A DNA stretch of 43,480 nt from Patescibacteria group bacterium (GCA_020148145.1 JAHCRE010000013.1:1-43480); one strand, 5' to 3'; counted from the first letter of the stretch, positions 8,528 to 15,788 are shown. Made by a program: numbers and translations. The notes: generated by a model not told the origin, from the letters alone.

Positions 8528-9655
8528 ATGTTTGAATTTTTTACTTTAAAACCAGAAGCCTTTGGGCTAGACATTTCTGATTTATCTTTAAAGATTATCA
8601 AGCTCAAAAAAAAGAGGGGAGTTTTAAATTTGGTCTCTTTCGGGGAGTTTCCGATAAAACCAGGCGTAATTGAGGGAGGAGAAATTAAAAATGGGGAGGC
8701 TTTGGTGGAGATTATAAAAGAAGCAATTTCCAAGAACAAAAGGAAATTAAAAACAAATTATGTTATTGCTTCTTTGCCCGAGGAAAAAGCCTTTTTGCAG
8801 GTGATTCAATTTCCAATAATGAAAGAAGAGGAATTGAAAAAAGCTATTTACTTTGAAGCAGAGAATTATGTTCCCTTGCCAATCAAAGAGGTTTATTTAG
8901 ATTCCCAAATAGTTAAGCCCCTTTATAATCATTTAGATCACATTGACGTCTTTATTGCCGCCCTACCAAAAAAAACAATTGATCCTTATGTACCTTGTCT
9001 TAAAAAAGCTGGGCTTATTCCCAGGGTTCTTGAAATTGAATCTTTAGCTATTATTAGAGCTCTAATAAAAAATGAGGTATCACCTTTTCCTGTTTTAATA
9101 ATTGACCTTGGGGCAACCAGAACTAGTTTTATTATTTTTTCAGGTTACTCTTTAAGATTTACAAGCTCTATTCCCATTTCTTCACAGAATTTAACCCAAG
9201 CTATTTCCAGAAGCCTGAAAGTTGATTTGAAAAAAGCTGAAGAATTAAAAATAAAGTATGGATTACAAGAAAGGTATCGGTTAAAAATTGAAAATGGTAC
9301 AAAAAAAGAAGCAGAAAGAGGAGAAATTTTTGAGGCGATGGCCCCGGCCTTAACCAGTTTAGTTGAAGAAATTAAAAAATATTTAAGCTTTTATCGGTCT
9401 CATGCTTCCCATGAACATTTGCCTCCCGACGGAAAAAGAGTGGAAAAAATTCTTCTTTGTGGAGGAGGCGCTAACCTTAAAGGGCTTTCTGATTTTCTTT
9501 CCCTGGAACTAAAAATTCCCGTTGAACTAAGTAATCCCTGGATAAATATTTTACCAGAACCCCTCAAGGAAGTACCGGGATTACCTTTTAAAAAATCTCT
9601 TAGTTATACTACTGCTTTAGGTTTAGCATTAAGAGGGATAGAAAACTATGATTAA
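8528..9655 (+). CDS. pilM: Type IV pilus assembly protein PilM
   Basis: The 375-aa protein has an actin-like ATPase fold: the phosphate-1 loop region GLDISDLSLKIIKLKK, a second phosphate motif LIIDLGATRTSFIIF and the adenosine motif LLCGGGANLKGL. PilM sits on the cytoplasmic side and binds the N-terminus of PilN, linking it to the PilB/PilC motor. It overlaps pilN by 8 nt and is the first of two PilM-like proteins in the window (the other starts at 42291). Confidence 0.93.
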   Translation: MFEFFTLKPEAFGLDISDLSLKIIKLKKKRGVLNLVSFGEFPIKPGVIEGGEIKNGEALVEIIKEAISKNKRKLKTNYVIASLPEEKAFLQVIQFPIMKEEELKKAIYFEAENYVPLPIKEVYLDSQIVKPLYNHLDHIDVFIAALPKKTIDPYVPCLKKAGLIPRVLEIESLAIIRALIKNEVSPFPVLIIDLGATRTSFIIFSGYSLRFTSSIPISSQNLTQAISRSLKVDLKKAEELKIKYGLQERYRLKIENGTKKEAERGEIFEAMAPALTSLVEEIKKYLSFYRSHASHEHLPPDGKRVEKILLCGGGANLKGLSDFLSLELKIPVELSNPWINILPEPLKEVPGLPFKKSLSYTTALGLALRGIENYD

Positions 9656-10187
9656 TCTTTTGCCACCAAAGGAAAAAACGGATTTAATCCAGGAAGAAAA
9701 CTGGAAACTAGTTTTAATTTTAGGAATTTTAGTTTTAATTTCTCTTTTTTGTTTAGCCTCAATTCTATTTGCAATTAAAATTAATATTTCTGGAAAAGTT
9801 GAATTTCAAAAAACTCTAGTAGATCGAGAAGAAAAGAAATTTAAAACTTTTGAAATCGAAGCTCTTCGAGAAAAGATTACTTCAGCTAATCAGGATCTCT
9901 CAAAATTAAATTCTTTTTACCAGAGTCAAACCAATTTAACTGAAATTTTGGAAAAAATTTCTGGAGTTTTTCCTGAAGGAATGTATTTAAACTCTCTTTC
10001 TTATCAAAAAGAAACTTCCCAAATTTCTCTTTCCGGATTTGCCCAAAACAGAGAGACCCTGTTCGATTTTAAGAAAAATCTTGAAAAGGAGAAAAGGGTT
10101 AGTGAAATTTATTTTCCACCTCAAAACTGGGTTAAACCAACAGAAATTGATTTTCAGGTAAATTTCAAAATTACAAGTAGCTTATGA
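9648..10187 (+). CDS. pilN: Type IV pilus assembly protein PilN
   Basis: The 179-aa protein begins MINLLPP, the conserved PilM-binding motif (INLLP). One membrane helix (about residues 22-45) is followed by a coiled coil and a ferredoxin-like domain ending in a FxVNF strand. It forms the alignment subcomplex with PilM and PilO. The order pilM-pilN-pilO is standard. Confidence 0.92.
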   Translation: MINLLPPKEKTDLIQEENWKLVLILGILVLISLFCLASILFAIKINISGKVEFQKTLVDREEKKFKTFEIEALREKITSANQDLSKLNSFYQSQTNLTEILEKISGVFPEGMYLNSLSYQKETSQISLSGFAQNRETLFDFKKNLEKEKRVSEIYFPPQNWVKPTEIDFQVNFKITSSL

Positions 10188-10226
10188 CCTCCGTTTCACT
10201 ACGGTCACCCATTTCTAGTGGGGCTA
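10188..10226 (+). repeat. Short double-hairpin insert between pilN and pilO
   Basis: Two small inverted repeats follow each other, CCGTttcactACGG and CACCCatttctaGTGGGG. The GC-rich patch contrasts with the AT-rich flanks and looks like an inserted repeat. Confidence 0.4.
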
Positions 10227-10248
10227 AAAAAAGTAATTAGATTATTTA

Positions 10249-10809
10249 ATGAAATTGGAGCCCAAGAGAAAAATTTATCTATCTTTAGCAATTTTTGGAA
10301 TAATAACTATTTTATTAATTGTTTTAATAATTTACCCCTTTTTTGAAGAGATTAAAAAAAACTCTAAAGAGTTAATTTCCCAAAAAAAGAGGCAAATTTC
10401 ACTTCAAGAAGAAATAAAAAGCTTCAAAGAAATAGAATCTCTTTATAAAACTTATCAATCAAATATAGAAAAAATTGACGATCTCTTTGCCGAGCCAGAA
10501 GCCCCAATTGAATTTATTAATTTCTTAGAAAAAAATGCCGAGAAATCTCAACTCTCAATTGAAATTTCCCCAATGGCTGAAAAAGAAACAGGGCCTTGGC
10601 CTAGTCTTTTTTTTCAAATCTCAACTATTGGTTCTTTTTCTAATTTCTTAAAATTTTTAGAGAAATTAGAAACCGGCCCTTATTTAATTGAGATTTCAAA
10701 TTTGAATGTAAGAAAAATAACCGAGAAAGAACTACGAGTAAAGAGATTCGAAACTTTCTCCCTTAGCGATACTAACGCTCTGTTTTTAATAAAAGTTCTT
10801 ACTAAATAA
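10249..10809 (+). CDS. pilO: Type IV pilus assembly protein PilO
   Basis: The 186-aa protein has one N-terminal membrane helix (about residues 9-30), a coiled coil and a C-terminal domain with the FFQISTIGSFSNFLKFLEKLE pattern typical of PilO. It pairs with PilN in the periplasmic-side alignment complex. Confidence 0.88.
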   Translation: MKLEPKRKIYLSLAIFGIITILLIVLIIYPFFEEIKKNSKELISQKKRQISLQEEIKSFKEIESLYKTYQSNIEKIDDLFAEPEAPIEFINFLEKNAEKSQLSIEISPMAEKETGPWPSLFFQISTIGSFSNFLKFLEKLETGPYLIEISNLNVRKITEKELRVKRFETFSLSDTNALFLIKVLTK

Positions 10810-10814
10810 GCAAA

Positions 10815-11144
10815 ATGAAATTATTTTCACAAATAAAACTCAAAAAAATCAAAGAATTCTTTAAAAAAATTCCAGAGATTATTAAAGAGCATATTTTTTT
10901 AAGTTTTTTTGTCCTCTTTTTTTTGGTTTTAATTTCTGGCGGTTTTATTTTTTATAAATATAGTTTTTTGGCAGAAAAAGTAAAACCTCAGGTTACCGAG
11001 GAACCCCTTAGGTTTGAAGAAAGCCTTTTCAGGGATATCTTGAAAGAGTGGGAAAGTCGGGAAAAAAGATTTAAAGGAACTGAAGAAAAAGAATATTCTA
11101 ATCCATTTCTGATACCTGCTCCAGTTGAAGAGTTAGTTGACTGA
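10815..11144 (+). CDS. Small single-pass membrane protein at the PilP position
   Basis: The 109-aa protein has one membrane helix (about residues 29-48) after a lysine-rich cytoplasmic segment, then a short acidic tail ending in NPFLIPAPVEELVD. Its place right after pilO, 6 nt away, corresponds to pilP in other operons, but no PilP domain is visible. The NPF motif resembles the PilP N-terminal tail that binds PilN/PilO, so a reduced PilP-like role is possible. Confidence 0.6.
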   Translation: MKLFSQIKLKKIKEFFKKIPEIIKEHIFLSFFVLFFLVLISGGFIFYKYSFLAEKVKPQVTEEPLRFEESLFRDILKEWESREKRFKGTEEKEYSNPFLIPAPVEELVD

Positions 11145-11179
11145 ATAGATAAATTTTTCTATAATAGTAAGGCATAAAA

Positions 11180-11253
11180 GCCCTCGTAGCTTAATTGGAT
11201 AAAGCAGGACCCTTCTAAGGTCAAGAGTGCAGGTTCAACTCCTGCCGAGGGCA
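11180..11253 (+). tRNA. tRNA-Arg(TCT)
   Basis: The acceptor GCCCTCG pairs with CGAGGGC and the anticodon loop CTTCTAA gives TCT. The T arm is intact. CCA is not encoded. Confidence 0.95.
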
Positions 11254-11258
11254 CTTAT

Positions 11259-11331
11259 GGTGGCTATAGTGTAATGGTTAGCACTGGAACCTGTGGAGTT
11301 CCCGGAGGCGGTTCGAATCCGCTTAGCCACC
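11259..11331 (+). tRNA. tRNA-His(GTG)
   Basis: The anticodon stem GGAAC/GTTCC encloses CTGTGGA (anticodon GTG). The acceptor GTGGCTA pairs with TAGCCAC. The extra G at -1 and C73, both identity elements of tRNA-His, are present in the DNA. Confidence 0.95.
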
Positions 11332-11343
11332 TGCCGTTAGTAG

Positions 11344-11368
11344 CCCCGAGAGTTTTTCTCGGGGTTTT
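11344..11368 (+). terminator. Terminator after tRNA-His (repeat unit copy 1)
   Basis: CCCCGAGA and TCTCGGGG form a perfect 8-bp stem followed by TTTT. The same hairpin and the 25 nt after it, up to and including a TATAAT, recur at 13027-13076. A variant is at 12315. Confidence 0.9.
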
Positions 11369-11387
11369 GGTTTGCGGGCGAGTAGGG

Positions 11388-11393
11388 TATAAT
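11388..11393 (+). promoter_or_regulatory. -10 box of the gene at 11407
   Basis: TATAAT lies 13 nt before the ATG. A Shine-Dalgarno-like AAAGGAG lies between the two, unlike most genes here. Confidence 0.6.
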
Positions 11394-11406
11394 AAAGAAA
11401 GGAGAT

Positions 11407-12279
11407 ATGACTACAAAAACAAAAATCTTAATTGGGATTTTAGTAGTTATTAATATTTTGATCTTTGGAAATTTAATATATTGGATTGTTATTCCACCAC
11501 CTCCACCCCTTCCTCGTGCGCAAGATGCACGCGCAATCGCTGATATGAGCCAAATGAAAGTTAAAGCCGAAATGGTTTATGAGGAAGAAAGAAACTATAC
11601 TAGTCTCGATTGTGACCACGACGAGGATATGAGAATGTTGTGCAACGATATTGAAAAACAAGTAGGCGTTAAACCAACTATCCATCAATCTGAAAAAGAA
11701 TACTGTGCTTATGTTAAGTTGAATAAGGGAGAATATTTTTGTATAGATAGTGCTGGAACCATTGAAGAAACTATCATAAATCCTGGTAAAATAAACTACT
11801 GTGATGGTACGACTTTTATCTGCCTAAGAAAACAAGAACCAGAAAATGAAACTGCTGATTGGAAGACTTATAGGAATGAATTATGGGGTTACGAGATTAG
11901 GTATCCTGAGAAATTTTATTTAATAGAGGATAAACGCTTCAGTATTAGAATTAGTAATGTGTCAGATCCATGGCCTCAAGATCTAGGTCCCCACGAAAAA
12001 GCTACTATAGATATTTACCGTTTTCCAAATGAAGAAAATCATTCTTTGGACTATCTTCTTTCTCATCAAGTCGATTTTATAGGAGGCAAAAAAATTATAA
12101 TAGGAAAAGAAACCGCAGTAAGAAAAATTAACGAAGAATTCCCTGGGATATTTACATATTTTGTGCAAGACGATGGTTATATCTATGTGTTGCGTGGAGC
12201 AAGTAGCACTGAGGAGAATTTTGCCCAATACCGTGAATTAATTGAGAAAATCGAGGATACTTTTAGATTTTTATACTAA
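11407..12279 (+). CDS. Membrane-anchored protein with pilin-like segment and C-terminal domain
   Basis: I do not recognise a named family for this 290-aa protein. An N-terminal helix (about residues 6-29) is followed by a proline run and ARAIADMSQMKVKAEMVYEE, which resembles the region after the helix in type IV pilin-like proteins, but no prepilin cleavage site is seen. Six cysteines lie between about residues 68 and 138. The C-terminal part begins WKTYRNELWGYEIRYPEKF, a pattern common in surface lipoproteins and PsbP-like domains of Parcubacteria. It is likely exported and attached to the membrane. It is the first gene of a run of separately promoted membrane genes. Confidence 0.7.
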   Translation: MTTKTKILIGILVVINILIFGNLIYWIVIPPPPPLPRAQDARAIADMSQMKVKAEMVYEEERNYTSLDCDHDEDMRMLCNDIEKQVGVKPTIHQSEKEYCAYVKLNKGEYFCIDSAGTIEETIINPGKINYCDGTTFICLRKQEPENETADWKTYRNELWGYEIRYPEKFYLIEDKRFSIRISNVSDPWPQDLGPHEKATIDIYRFPNEENHSLDYLLSHQVDFIGGKKIIIGKETAVRKINEEFPGIFTYFVQDDGYIYVLRGASSTEENFAQYRELIEKIEDTFRFLY

Positions 12280-12302
12280 ACAGGTTCTAACATCGTCCAC
12301 TA
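12278..12302 (+). repeat. tRNA-end-like repeat, copy 1
   Basis: AAACAGGTTCTAACATCGTC followed by CACTA overlaps the stop codon of the upstream gene and leads directly into a C-rich stretch and terminator. The same sequence recurs at 13276 and 14063. Confidence 0.8.
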
Positions 12303-12314
12303 CCCGCCGCCCGC

Positions 12315-12340
12315 CCCCCGAGAGTTTTTCTCGGGGGTTT
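12315..12340 (+). terminator. Terminator (repeat unit variant)
   Basis: CCCCCGAGA and TCTCGGGGG form a 9-bp stem followed by TTT, a variant of the hairpin at 11344. Confidence 0.85.
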
Positions 12341-12347
12341 ATTGTGC

Positions 12348-12353
12348 TATGAT
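12348..12353 (+). promoter_or_regulatory. -10 box of the gene at 12362
   Basis: TATGAT ends 8 nt before the ATG, so the transcript should be leaderless. Confidence 0.55.
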
Positions 12354-12361
12354 AGAAGAAT

Positions 12362-12916
12362 ATGAAAAGAGAAAATAATCAAATATTAAAGATAGTTAAA
12401 AAACCAGAAAGCATCTTTTTGTTATTATTAGTGACCCTGGGTTTGTTACCACAATTAGCTTTAGCGGATATTATTTTAATTCCAAATGACATATGGCCCC
12501 AGTTTCATATTCTTATCTTATTTTTAGCCATTGATATAATATTCAATTTTTTTGTAGCAGCTAAATTTTTCTCATTATTTGGGGAAAATATTTCAGCTAA
12601 AAGAACTTCTATTTATTTTATTGCTATTCTCATTATCACACTAAGTGGCATAGTAATTAATTGGTTTGTAGGCCCAATAATTGGATGGAGAACGGGGGTT
12701 TTTGGGCGTGATTACATTATTAATCTTATAAGGAGAGCAGTTATGTCTGTTGGACAAATTATCCTCTTCCCACTTGTGTTTCCTTTATTCAAACTCAGTA
12801 ATAAGAAAACCGCTTTCAAGGTAGGCTTAGCTACCGTAATTATTGGATTTCTAGTGGGTTGTGTGATAGCAGTCTTTTATATCGGCCCAGGAATAACGCC
12901 AATAATGGGGCTATAA
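12362..12916 (+). CDS. Multi-pass membrane protein, unknown function
   Basis: The 184-aa protein has about five hydrophobic segments (near residues 18-36, 48-70, 80-103, 124-142 and 154-175). The first ends in LALADI and could be a cleaved signal peptide. No family motif was recognised. It has its own promoter and no ribosome binding site, and stands in the cassette-like run between 11332 and 14400. Confidence 0.7.
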   Translation: MKRENNQILKIVKKPESIFLLLLVTLGLLPQLALADIILIPNDIWPQFHILILFLAIDIIFNFFVAAKFFSLFGENISAKRTSIYFIAILIITLSGIVINWFVGPIIGWRTGVFGRDYIINLIRRAVMSVGQIILFPLVFPLFKLSNKKTAFKVGLATVIIGFLVGCVIAVFYIGPGITPIMGL

Positions 12917-13014
12917 TCTTACATAATTTCTAATAATTCCTTCATTTGCCCTAAAATCACCTCAGGATATTCGTATATTTTCATCCATCTCAAGGAGAGA
13001 AAATCGTCCCACCC
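12917..13014 (-). pseudogene. Possible gene remnant on the minus strand
   Basis: The minus strand here translates to an open, protein-like tail that includes DDFLSLRWMKIYEYPEVI and ends at a TAA. No upstream part exists, because the frame runs into a C-rich repeat. It may be the 3' end of a lost gene. The parent family is not recognised and the call is weak. Confidence 0.3.
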
Positions 13015-13026
13015 GGGGAGCCGTCA

Positions 13027-13051
13027 CCCCGAGAGTTTTTCTCGGGGTTTT
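13027..13051 (+). terminator. Terminator (repeat unit copy 2)
   Basis: It is the same CCCCGAGA/TCTCGGGG hairpin with TTTT as at 11344, and the match continues through the TATAAT of the next promoter. Confidence 0.9.
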
Positions 13052-13070
13052 GGTTTGCGGGCGAGTAGGG

Positions 13071-13076
13071 TATAAT
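13071..13076 (+). promoter_or_regulatory. -10 box of the gene at 13085
   Basis: A perfect TATAAT ends 8 nt before the ATG. It is part of the repeated terminator-promoter block also found at 11344-11393. Confidence 0.6.
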
Positions 13077-13084
13077 TAAACAAT

Positions 13085-13273
13085 ATGAACTTCCTAAAAC
13101 CAGACTGGAGAAAGATTGTGATATTTGTAATTTTATTTTTTATCAGTATTTTACTCCAACCTGTTGAACCTCAGCCTTCTTTAATGAGCTATGTTGTATT
13201 TGGTTTAATTCCTTCATATCTCCTTTCCTGTCTCACAATCTGGATTTACGACAAAATCACGAAGAAACCTTAA
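13085..13273 (+). CDS. Small two-helix membrane protein
   Basis: The 62-aa protein has two hydrophobic helices (about residues 11-24 and 36-55) and lysine-rich ends. Its start, MNFLKPDWRK, resembles that of the 35-aa protein at 14221 (MNLLKDQRTDWK), so the two may be related. Function is unknown. Confidence 0.6.
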   Translation: MNFLKPDWRKIVIFVILFFISILLQPVEPQPSLMSYVVFGLIPSYLLSCLTIWIYDKITKKP

Positions 13274-13274
13274 T

Positions 13275-13307
13275 CAAACAGGTTCGAACATCGTCCACTA
13301 GGGGACC
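13275..13307 (+). repeat. tRNA-end-like repeat, copy 2
   Basis: CAAACAGGTTCGAACATCGT followed by CCACTAGGGGACC. The GTTCGAA core and the ACCA at the end resemble a T loop and a tRNA 3' end, but no T stem forms. Confidence 0.8.
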
Positions 13308-13322
13308 AATCGAAAAAAGAAT

Positions 13323-13342
13323 CGCCAAGAAGGCGGTTTTTT
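13323..13342 (+). terminator. Short terminator
   Basis: CGCC/GGCG stem with an AAGAA loop and a run of six T residues, placed between the repeat and the next promoter. Confidence 0.65.
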
Positions 13343-13344
13343 GG

Positions 13345-13350
13345 TAGAAT
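13345..13350 (+). promoter_or_regulatory. -10 box of the gene at 13359
   Basis: TAGAAT ends 8 nt before the ATG, the same spacing as at 13071 and 14207. Confidence 0.5.
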
Positions 13351-13358
13351 AGGATAAT

Positions 13359-14018
13359 ATGGAACAGGCTAGACTACCGATAAAAACAAAGATTGCCGCC
13401 TGGTGGATGATGGCAATCGGAGGACTAGGTTCAGTTGTATCTATAAGGACGGCAATAATGGGAAGACTTGGAGGCGTATTGATATTACCTAGCTTATTTT
13501 TCCTTCTTCTCCCCGGCTTTTTTCTTTTGCAAAGAAAAAAATGGGCTTGGACCTATGCTACTATAATACTTTTTATAGGAATAGCAATATTTACTTACGT
13601 TGTTATTGATAATTTTTTGTTTTTCGGTTTTGAGTCAGACTTTCTTTTTTTTATTTTTCCGCTTGTTATCCTTTTACCTTCCTTTATTCTCTTACTTCTT
13701 GACCGCAAGAATTATTGGGAAACTGCTGTTCCGTCAATGGTTGGATATGAACCAATCATTAAAATAACGAAGGCTGTAGAAAAAGGCCAGCTATCAACAG
13801 GAAGAAGAATTGCTGGTTGGATAATGGTAGTTTTTGGAGGGTGCGGAATACTAGGTGGTTTAGGAGCGCTCTTTTTTGCATTTCTAGGATCGTGGCATGT
13901 TGCGGGAGCGGGGGTAGGCATCTTCGTCCTCTCCTTATTGATTATAGGATTTATATTAGTTTTTATAGGGTCATTACTTTTTATTTGTGGCCTCCTTCTT
14001 TTAAGAAGAAAAATATGA
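13359..14018 (+). CDS. Multi-pass membrane protein, unknown function
   Basis: The 219-aa protein has about six hydrophobic segments in two groups of three, separated by a polar stretch (about residues 112-150). Each group begins similarly (IKTKIAAWWMMAIGGLGSV and STGRRIAGWIMVVFGGCGIL), which suggests an internal duplication. No catalytic motif is visible. It belongs to the cassette-like run of membrane genes. Confidence 0.65.
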   Translation: MEQARLPIKTKIAAWWMMAIGGLGSVVSIRTAIMGRLGGVLILPSLFFLLLPGFFLLQRKKWAWTYATIILFIGIAIFTYVVIDNFLFFGFESDFLFFIFPLVILLPSFILLLLDRKNYWETAVPSMVGYEPIIKITKAVEKGQLSTGRRIAGWIMVVFGGCGILGGLGALFFAFLGSWHVAGAGVGIFVLSLLIIGFILVFIGSLLFICGLLLLRRKI

Positions 14019-14061
14019 GCTTGGCGAATTTCAACCCTTCCTTTTTTATTTAAACCCCCAC

Positions 14062-14095
14062 CAAACAGGTTCTAACATCGTCCACTAGGGGACCC
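14062..14095 (+). repeat. tRNA-end-like repeat, copy 3
   Basis: CAAACAGGTTCTAACATCGT followed by CCACTAGGGGACC, near-identical to the copies at 12278 and 13275. Confidence 0.8.
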
Positions 14096-14119
14096 CCTTT
14101 TAATTTCGCTCAGGATAGG

Positions 14120-14190
14120 CTACTACCCGAGAGGTTAAGGACCCGCTTATGGAAGGGTGATCGGGAGGATTGTAGTCTCGGACTTTTGTT
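14120..14190 (+). other. Possible degenerate tRNA-like sequence
   Basis: GGCTAC and GTAGTC can pair as an acceptor-like stem (one G-T pair). Between them lies CCCGAGAGGTTAAGG, typical of the D arm of long-arm tRNAs, and a stem ACCC/GGGT. No T arm is present, so it is probably a decayed tRNA. Confidence 0.3.
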
Positions 14191-14206
14191 TTGTAGATAA
14201 TTAAGT

Positions 14207-14212
14207 TATAAT
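14207..14212 (+). promoter_or_regulatory. -10 box of the small gene at 14221
   Basis: A perfect TATAAT ends 8 nt before the ATG. Confidence 0.55.
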
Positions 14213-14220
14213 AAAACAAT

Positions 14221-14328
14221 ATGAATCTTCTAAAGGACCAACGAACTGACTGGAAACTTCTTTTAGTTGTGGCTGTTTTAGCCACTATTGTTGGGGGATG
14301 GACCTTGTGGTTGTCAGTCTCAATTTAA
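14221..14328 (+). CDS. Very small membrane protein (35 aa)
   Basis: The frame encodes MNLLKDQRTDWK, then a single hydrophobic helix (LLLVVAVLATIVGGWTLWL), then a stop. It has a promoter with the same geometry as its neighbours and an N-terminus similar to the protein at 13085. It may be a real small protein or a truncated paralogue. Confidence 0.5.
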   Translation: MNLLKDQRTDWKLLLVVAVLATIVGGWTLWLSVSI

Positions 14329-14363
14329 ACTCCGGATAATTGCTGGTATAATATTCAAGACTT

Positions 14364-14388
14364 AGAACCTGTTTACCAAATAGGTTCT
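14364..14388 (+). repeat. Inverted partial copy of the tRNA-end-like repeat
   Basis: AGAACCTGTTT is the reverse complement of the start of the repeats at 12278, 13275 and 14062. It pairs, with one mismatch, with AAATAGGTTCT just after it. It marks the right end of the cassette-like run. Confidence 0.55.
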
Positions 14389-14470
14389 TTGCCTTCATTT
14401 CCTCCCCCGCTAAAGCTTCAAAGAACAAGAGAACTTTGGCGAATAAAGTAATATCGTTCAGTCAAAAATA

Positions 14471-14496
14471 AAAATAGCTCGCTAGCGAGCTATTTT
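14471..14496. terminator. Bidirectional palindrome/terminator
   Basis: AAAATAGCTCGC and GCGAGCTATTTT form a perfect palindrome between convergent genes. It probably ends the minus-strand htrA transcript. A second A/T-rich hairpin follows at about 14493-14516. Confidence 0.75.
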
Positions 14497-14523
14497 AAAA
14501 ACTAAAGTTTTTAAAAAGAAATC

Positions 14524-15552
14524 TTATTTTTTCTCTCCGAGTTTTATTTTTAATATTATTTCTTTCCCTTCTCTTAAAATTTTTAAAGAAACCTCATCAC
14601 CAATTTCGTGTTGTTGTAAAATATCAGCCAAGGTATTTTCTTCACTGATTTTTTTTCCATCACATTCTAAAATTATATCATATTCTTTCAGGCCTGCCCT
14701 ATCAGCCGCTGACCCTTTAATCACTGGACTTTCTCCTAAACTTTCTCTAACAATTAATGCTCCATAATCTACTGGAAGTTTATTTGTTTTTGCTATTACC
14801 TTGTTTAAAATAAAATATCTCACTCCTAAAAATGGTCTTTTTATTTTTCCGTATTTCATCACCTCGTCCAAACTTCTTTTTGCATAATTTATAGGTATGG
14901 CGAAACCAATATTTTGAGCTCCCATTACCATTACCGTATTGATTCCAATTACTTCCCCTTCCATATTCACCAAAGGTCCTCCAGAATTCCCGGGATTAAT
15001 TGCGGCATCAGTTTGAATTAGACCCCTTAAACTAGTTGCTTTAAAGGGTATTCTCCCATAGGCAGTAATCTTCCTGCTTAATCCCGAGACAATTCCAGCT
15101 GAGATTGTGTCTTCAAATTCTCCTAATGGATTTCCAACTGCTATTACCGTTTCTCCCAATTCAATTTTCTTTGAATCACCCAATTCTAGATGGGAGAGAT
15201 TTTTAGCGTTTATTTTTAAAACAGCTACATCAACTAAGGGATCCTTAGCTAAAATCTTTGCTGAATATTTTTTTGTAGGTCCTACAATTACTGTATAATC
15301 TGCTTCCGGATCTCCAACCACATGACTGCAAGTTATAACGTAACCATCTGGAGAAACTATAAACCCTGAACCTCCACCAATTTTAGTTCTCTCTTTTTTA
15401 CCTTTTTCAACTCGAGGGATAATAAATCGTTGGTTACCAAATGGGAAGAGGTAAAAACTCTCAATTTTTGGCAGGTCTTTAGAAATAATAATAGTAATTA
15501 CTGCTGGACAGACTTTTTTTGCCGCTTCAATTATTGGTGATTTTTCTGGCAT
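14524..15552 (-). CDS. HtrA/DegP-type serine protease with PDZ domain
   Basis: The 342-aa protein is a trypsin-like protease with the catalytic triad His in VITCSHVV, Asp in DPLVDVAVLKI and Ser in INPGNSGGPL, followed by one C-terminal PDZ domain (about residues 235-335; GSAADRAGLKEYDIIL). HtrA proteases degrade misfolded envelope proteins. No signal peptide or membrane anchor precedes the protease domain, which is unusual and suggests a cytoplasmic form. The -10 box TAAAAT (minus strand, 15560-15565) is 7 nt before the ATG, so a longer N-terminus is unlikely. Confidence 0.9.
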   Translation of the reverse strand: MPEKSPIIEAAKKVCPAVITIIISKDLPKIESFYLFPFGNQRFIIPRVEKGKKERTKIGGGSGFIVSPDGYVITCSHVVGDPEADYTVIVGPTKKYSAKILAKDPLVDVAVLKINAKNLSHLELGDSKKIELGETVIAVGNPLGEFEDTISAGIVSGLSRKITAYGRIPFKATSLRGLIQTDAAINPGNSGGPLVNMEGEVIGINTVMVMGAQNIGFAIPINYAKRSLDEVMKYGKIKRPFLGVRYFILNKVIAKTNKLPVDYGALIVRESLGESPVIKGSAADRAGLKEYDIILECDGKKISEENTLADILQQHEIGDEVSLKILREGKEIILKIKLGEKK

Positions 15553-15559
15553 ATAATAT

Positions 15560-15565
15560 ATTTTA
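15560..15565 (-). promoter_or_regulatory. -10 box of htrA
   Basis: TAAAAT on the minus strand ends 7 nt before the htrA ATG. Confidence 0.5.
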
Positions 15566-15616
15566 GCACAAAAGACCTTGTCAAGAAAAGGAAAAGTTGA
15601 TAAAATGATTTCGATT

Positions 15617-15688
15617 GCCCCTGTAGCTCAATGGATAGAGTAAGAGTTTCCTAAACTCTAGATATAGGTTCAACTCCTATCAGGGGCA
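15617..15688 (+). tRNA. tRNA-Arg(CCT)
   Basis: The acceptor GCCCCTG pairs with CAGGGGC, the anticodon stem AGAGT/ACTCT encloses TTCCTAA (CCT), and the T arm ATAGG/CCTAT is intact. CCA is not encoded. It is followed 1 nt later by tRNA-Ala. Confidence 0.93.
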
Positions 15689-15689
15689 C

Positions 15690-15765
15690 GGGCCCATGGC
15701 GCAGTTGGTAGCGCGCATGTATGGCATACATGAGGTCGCGAGTTCAAATCTCGCTGGGTCCACCA
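15690..15765 (+). tRNA. tRNA-Ala(GGC)
   Basis: The acceptor GGGCCCA pairs with TGGGTCC and includes the G3-T70 wobble that marks tRNA-Ala. The anticodon loop ATGGCAT gives GGC. CCA is encoded. Confidence 0.95.
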
Positions 15766-15788
15766 CGTCAGGCATAGCCCATTGTTTT

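Noticed and set aside
11332-14400. Integron with attC sites
   Set aside because: No integrase gene is present, and the repeats lack the RYYYAAC...GTTRRRY arrangement of attC sites.
15696-15788. Longer SDR protein starting at 15696
   Set aside because: The extension reads through tRNA-Ala. The nucleotide-binding motif begins directly at ATG 15789.
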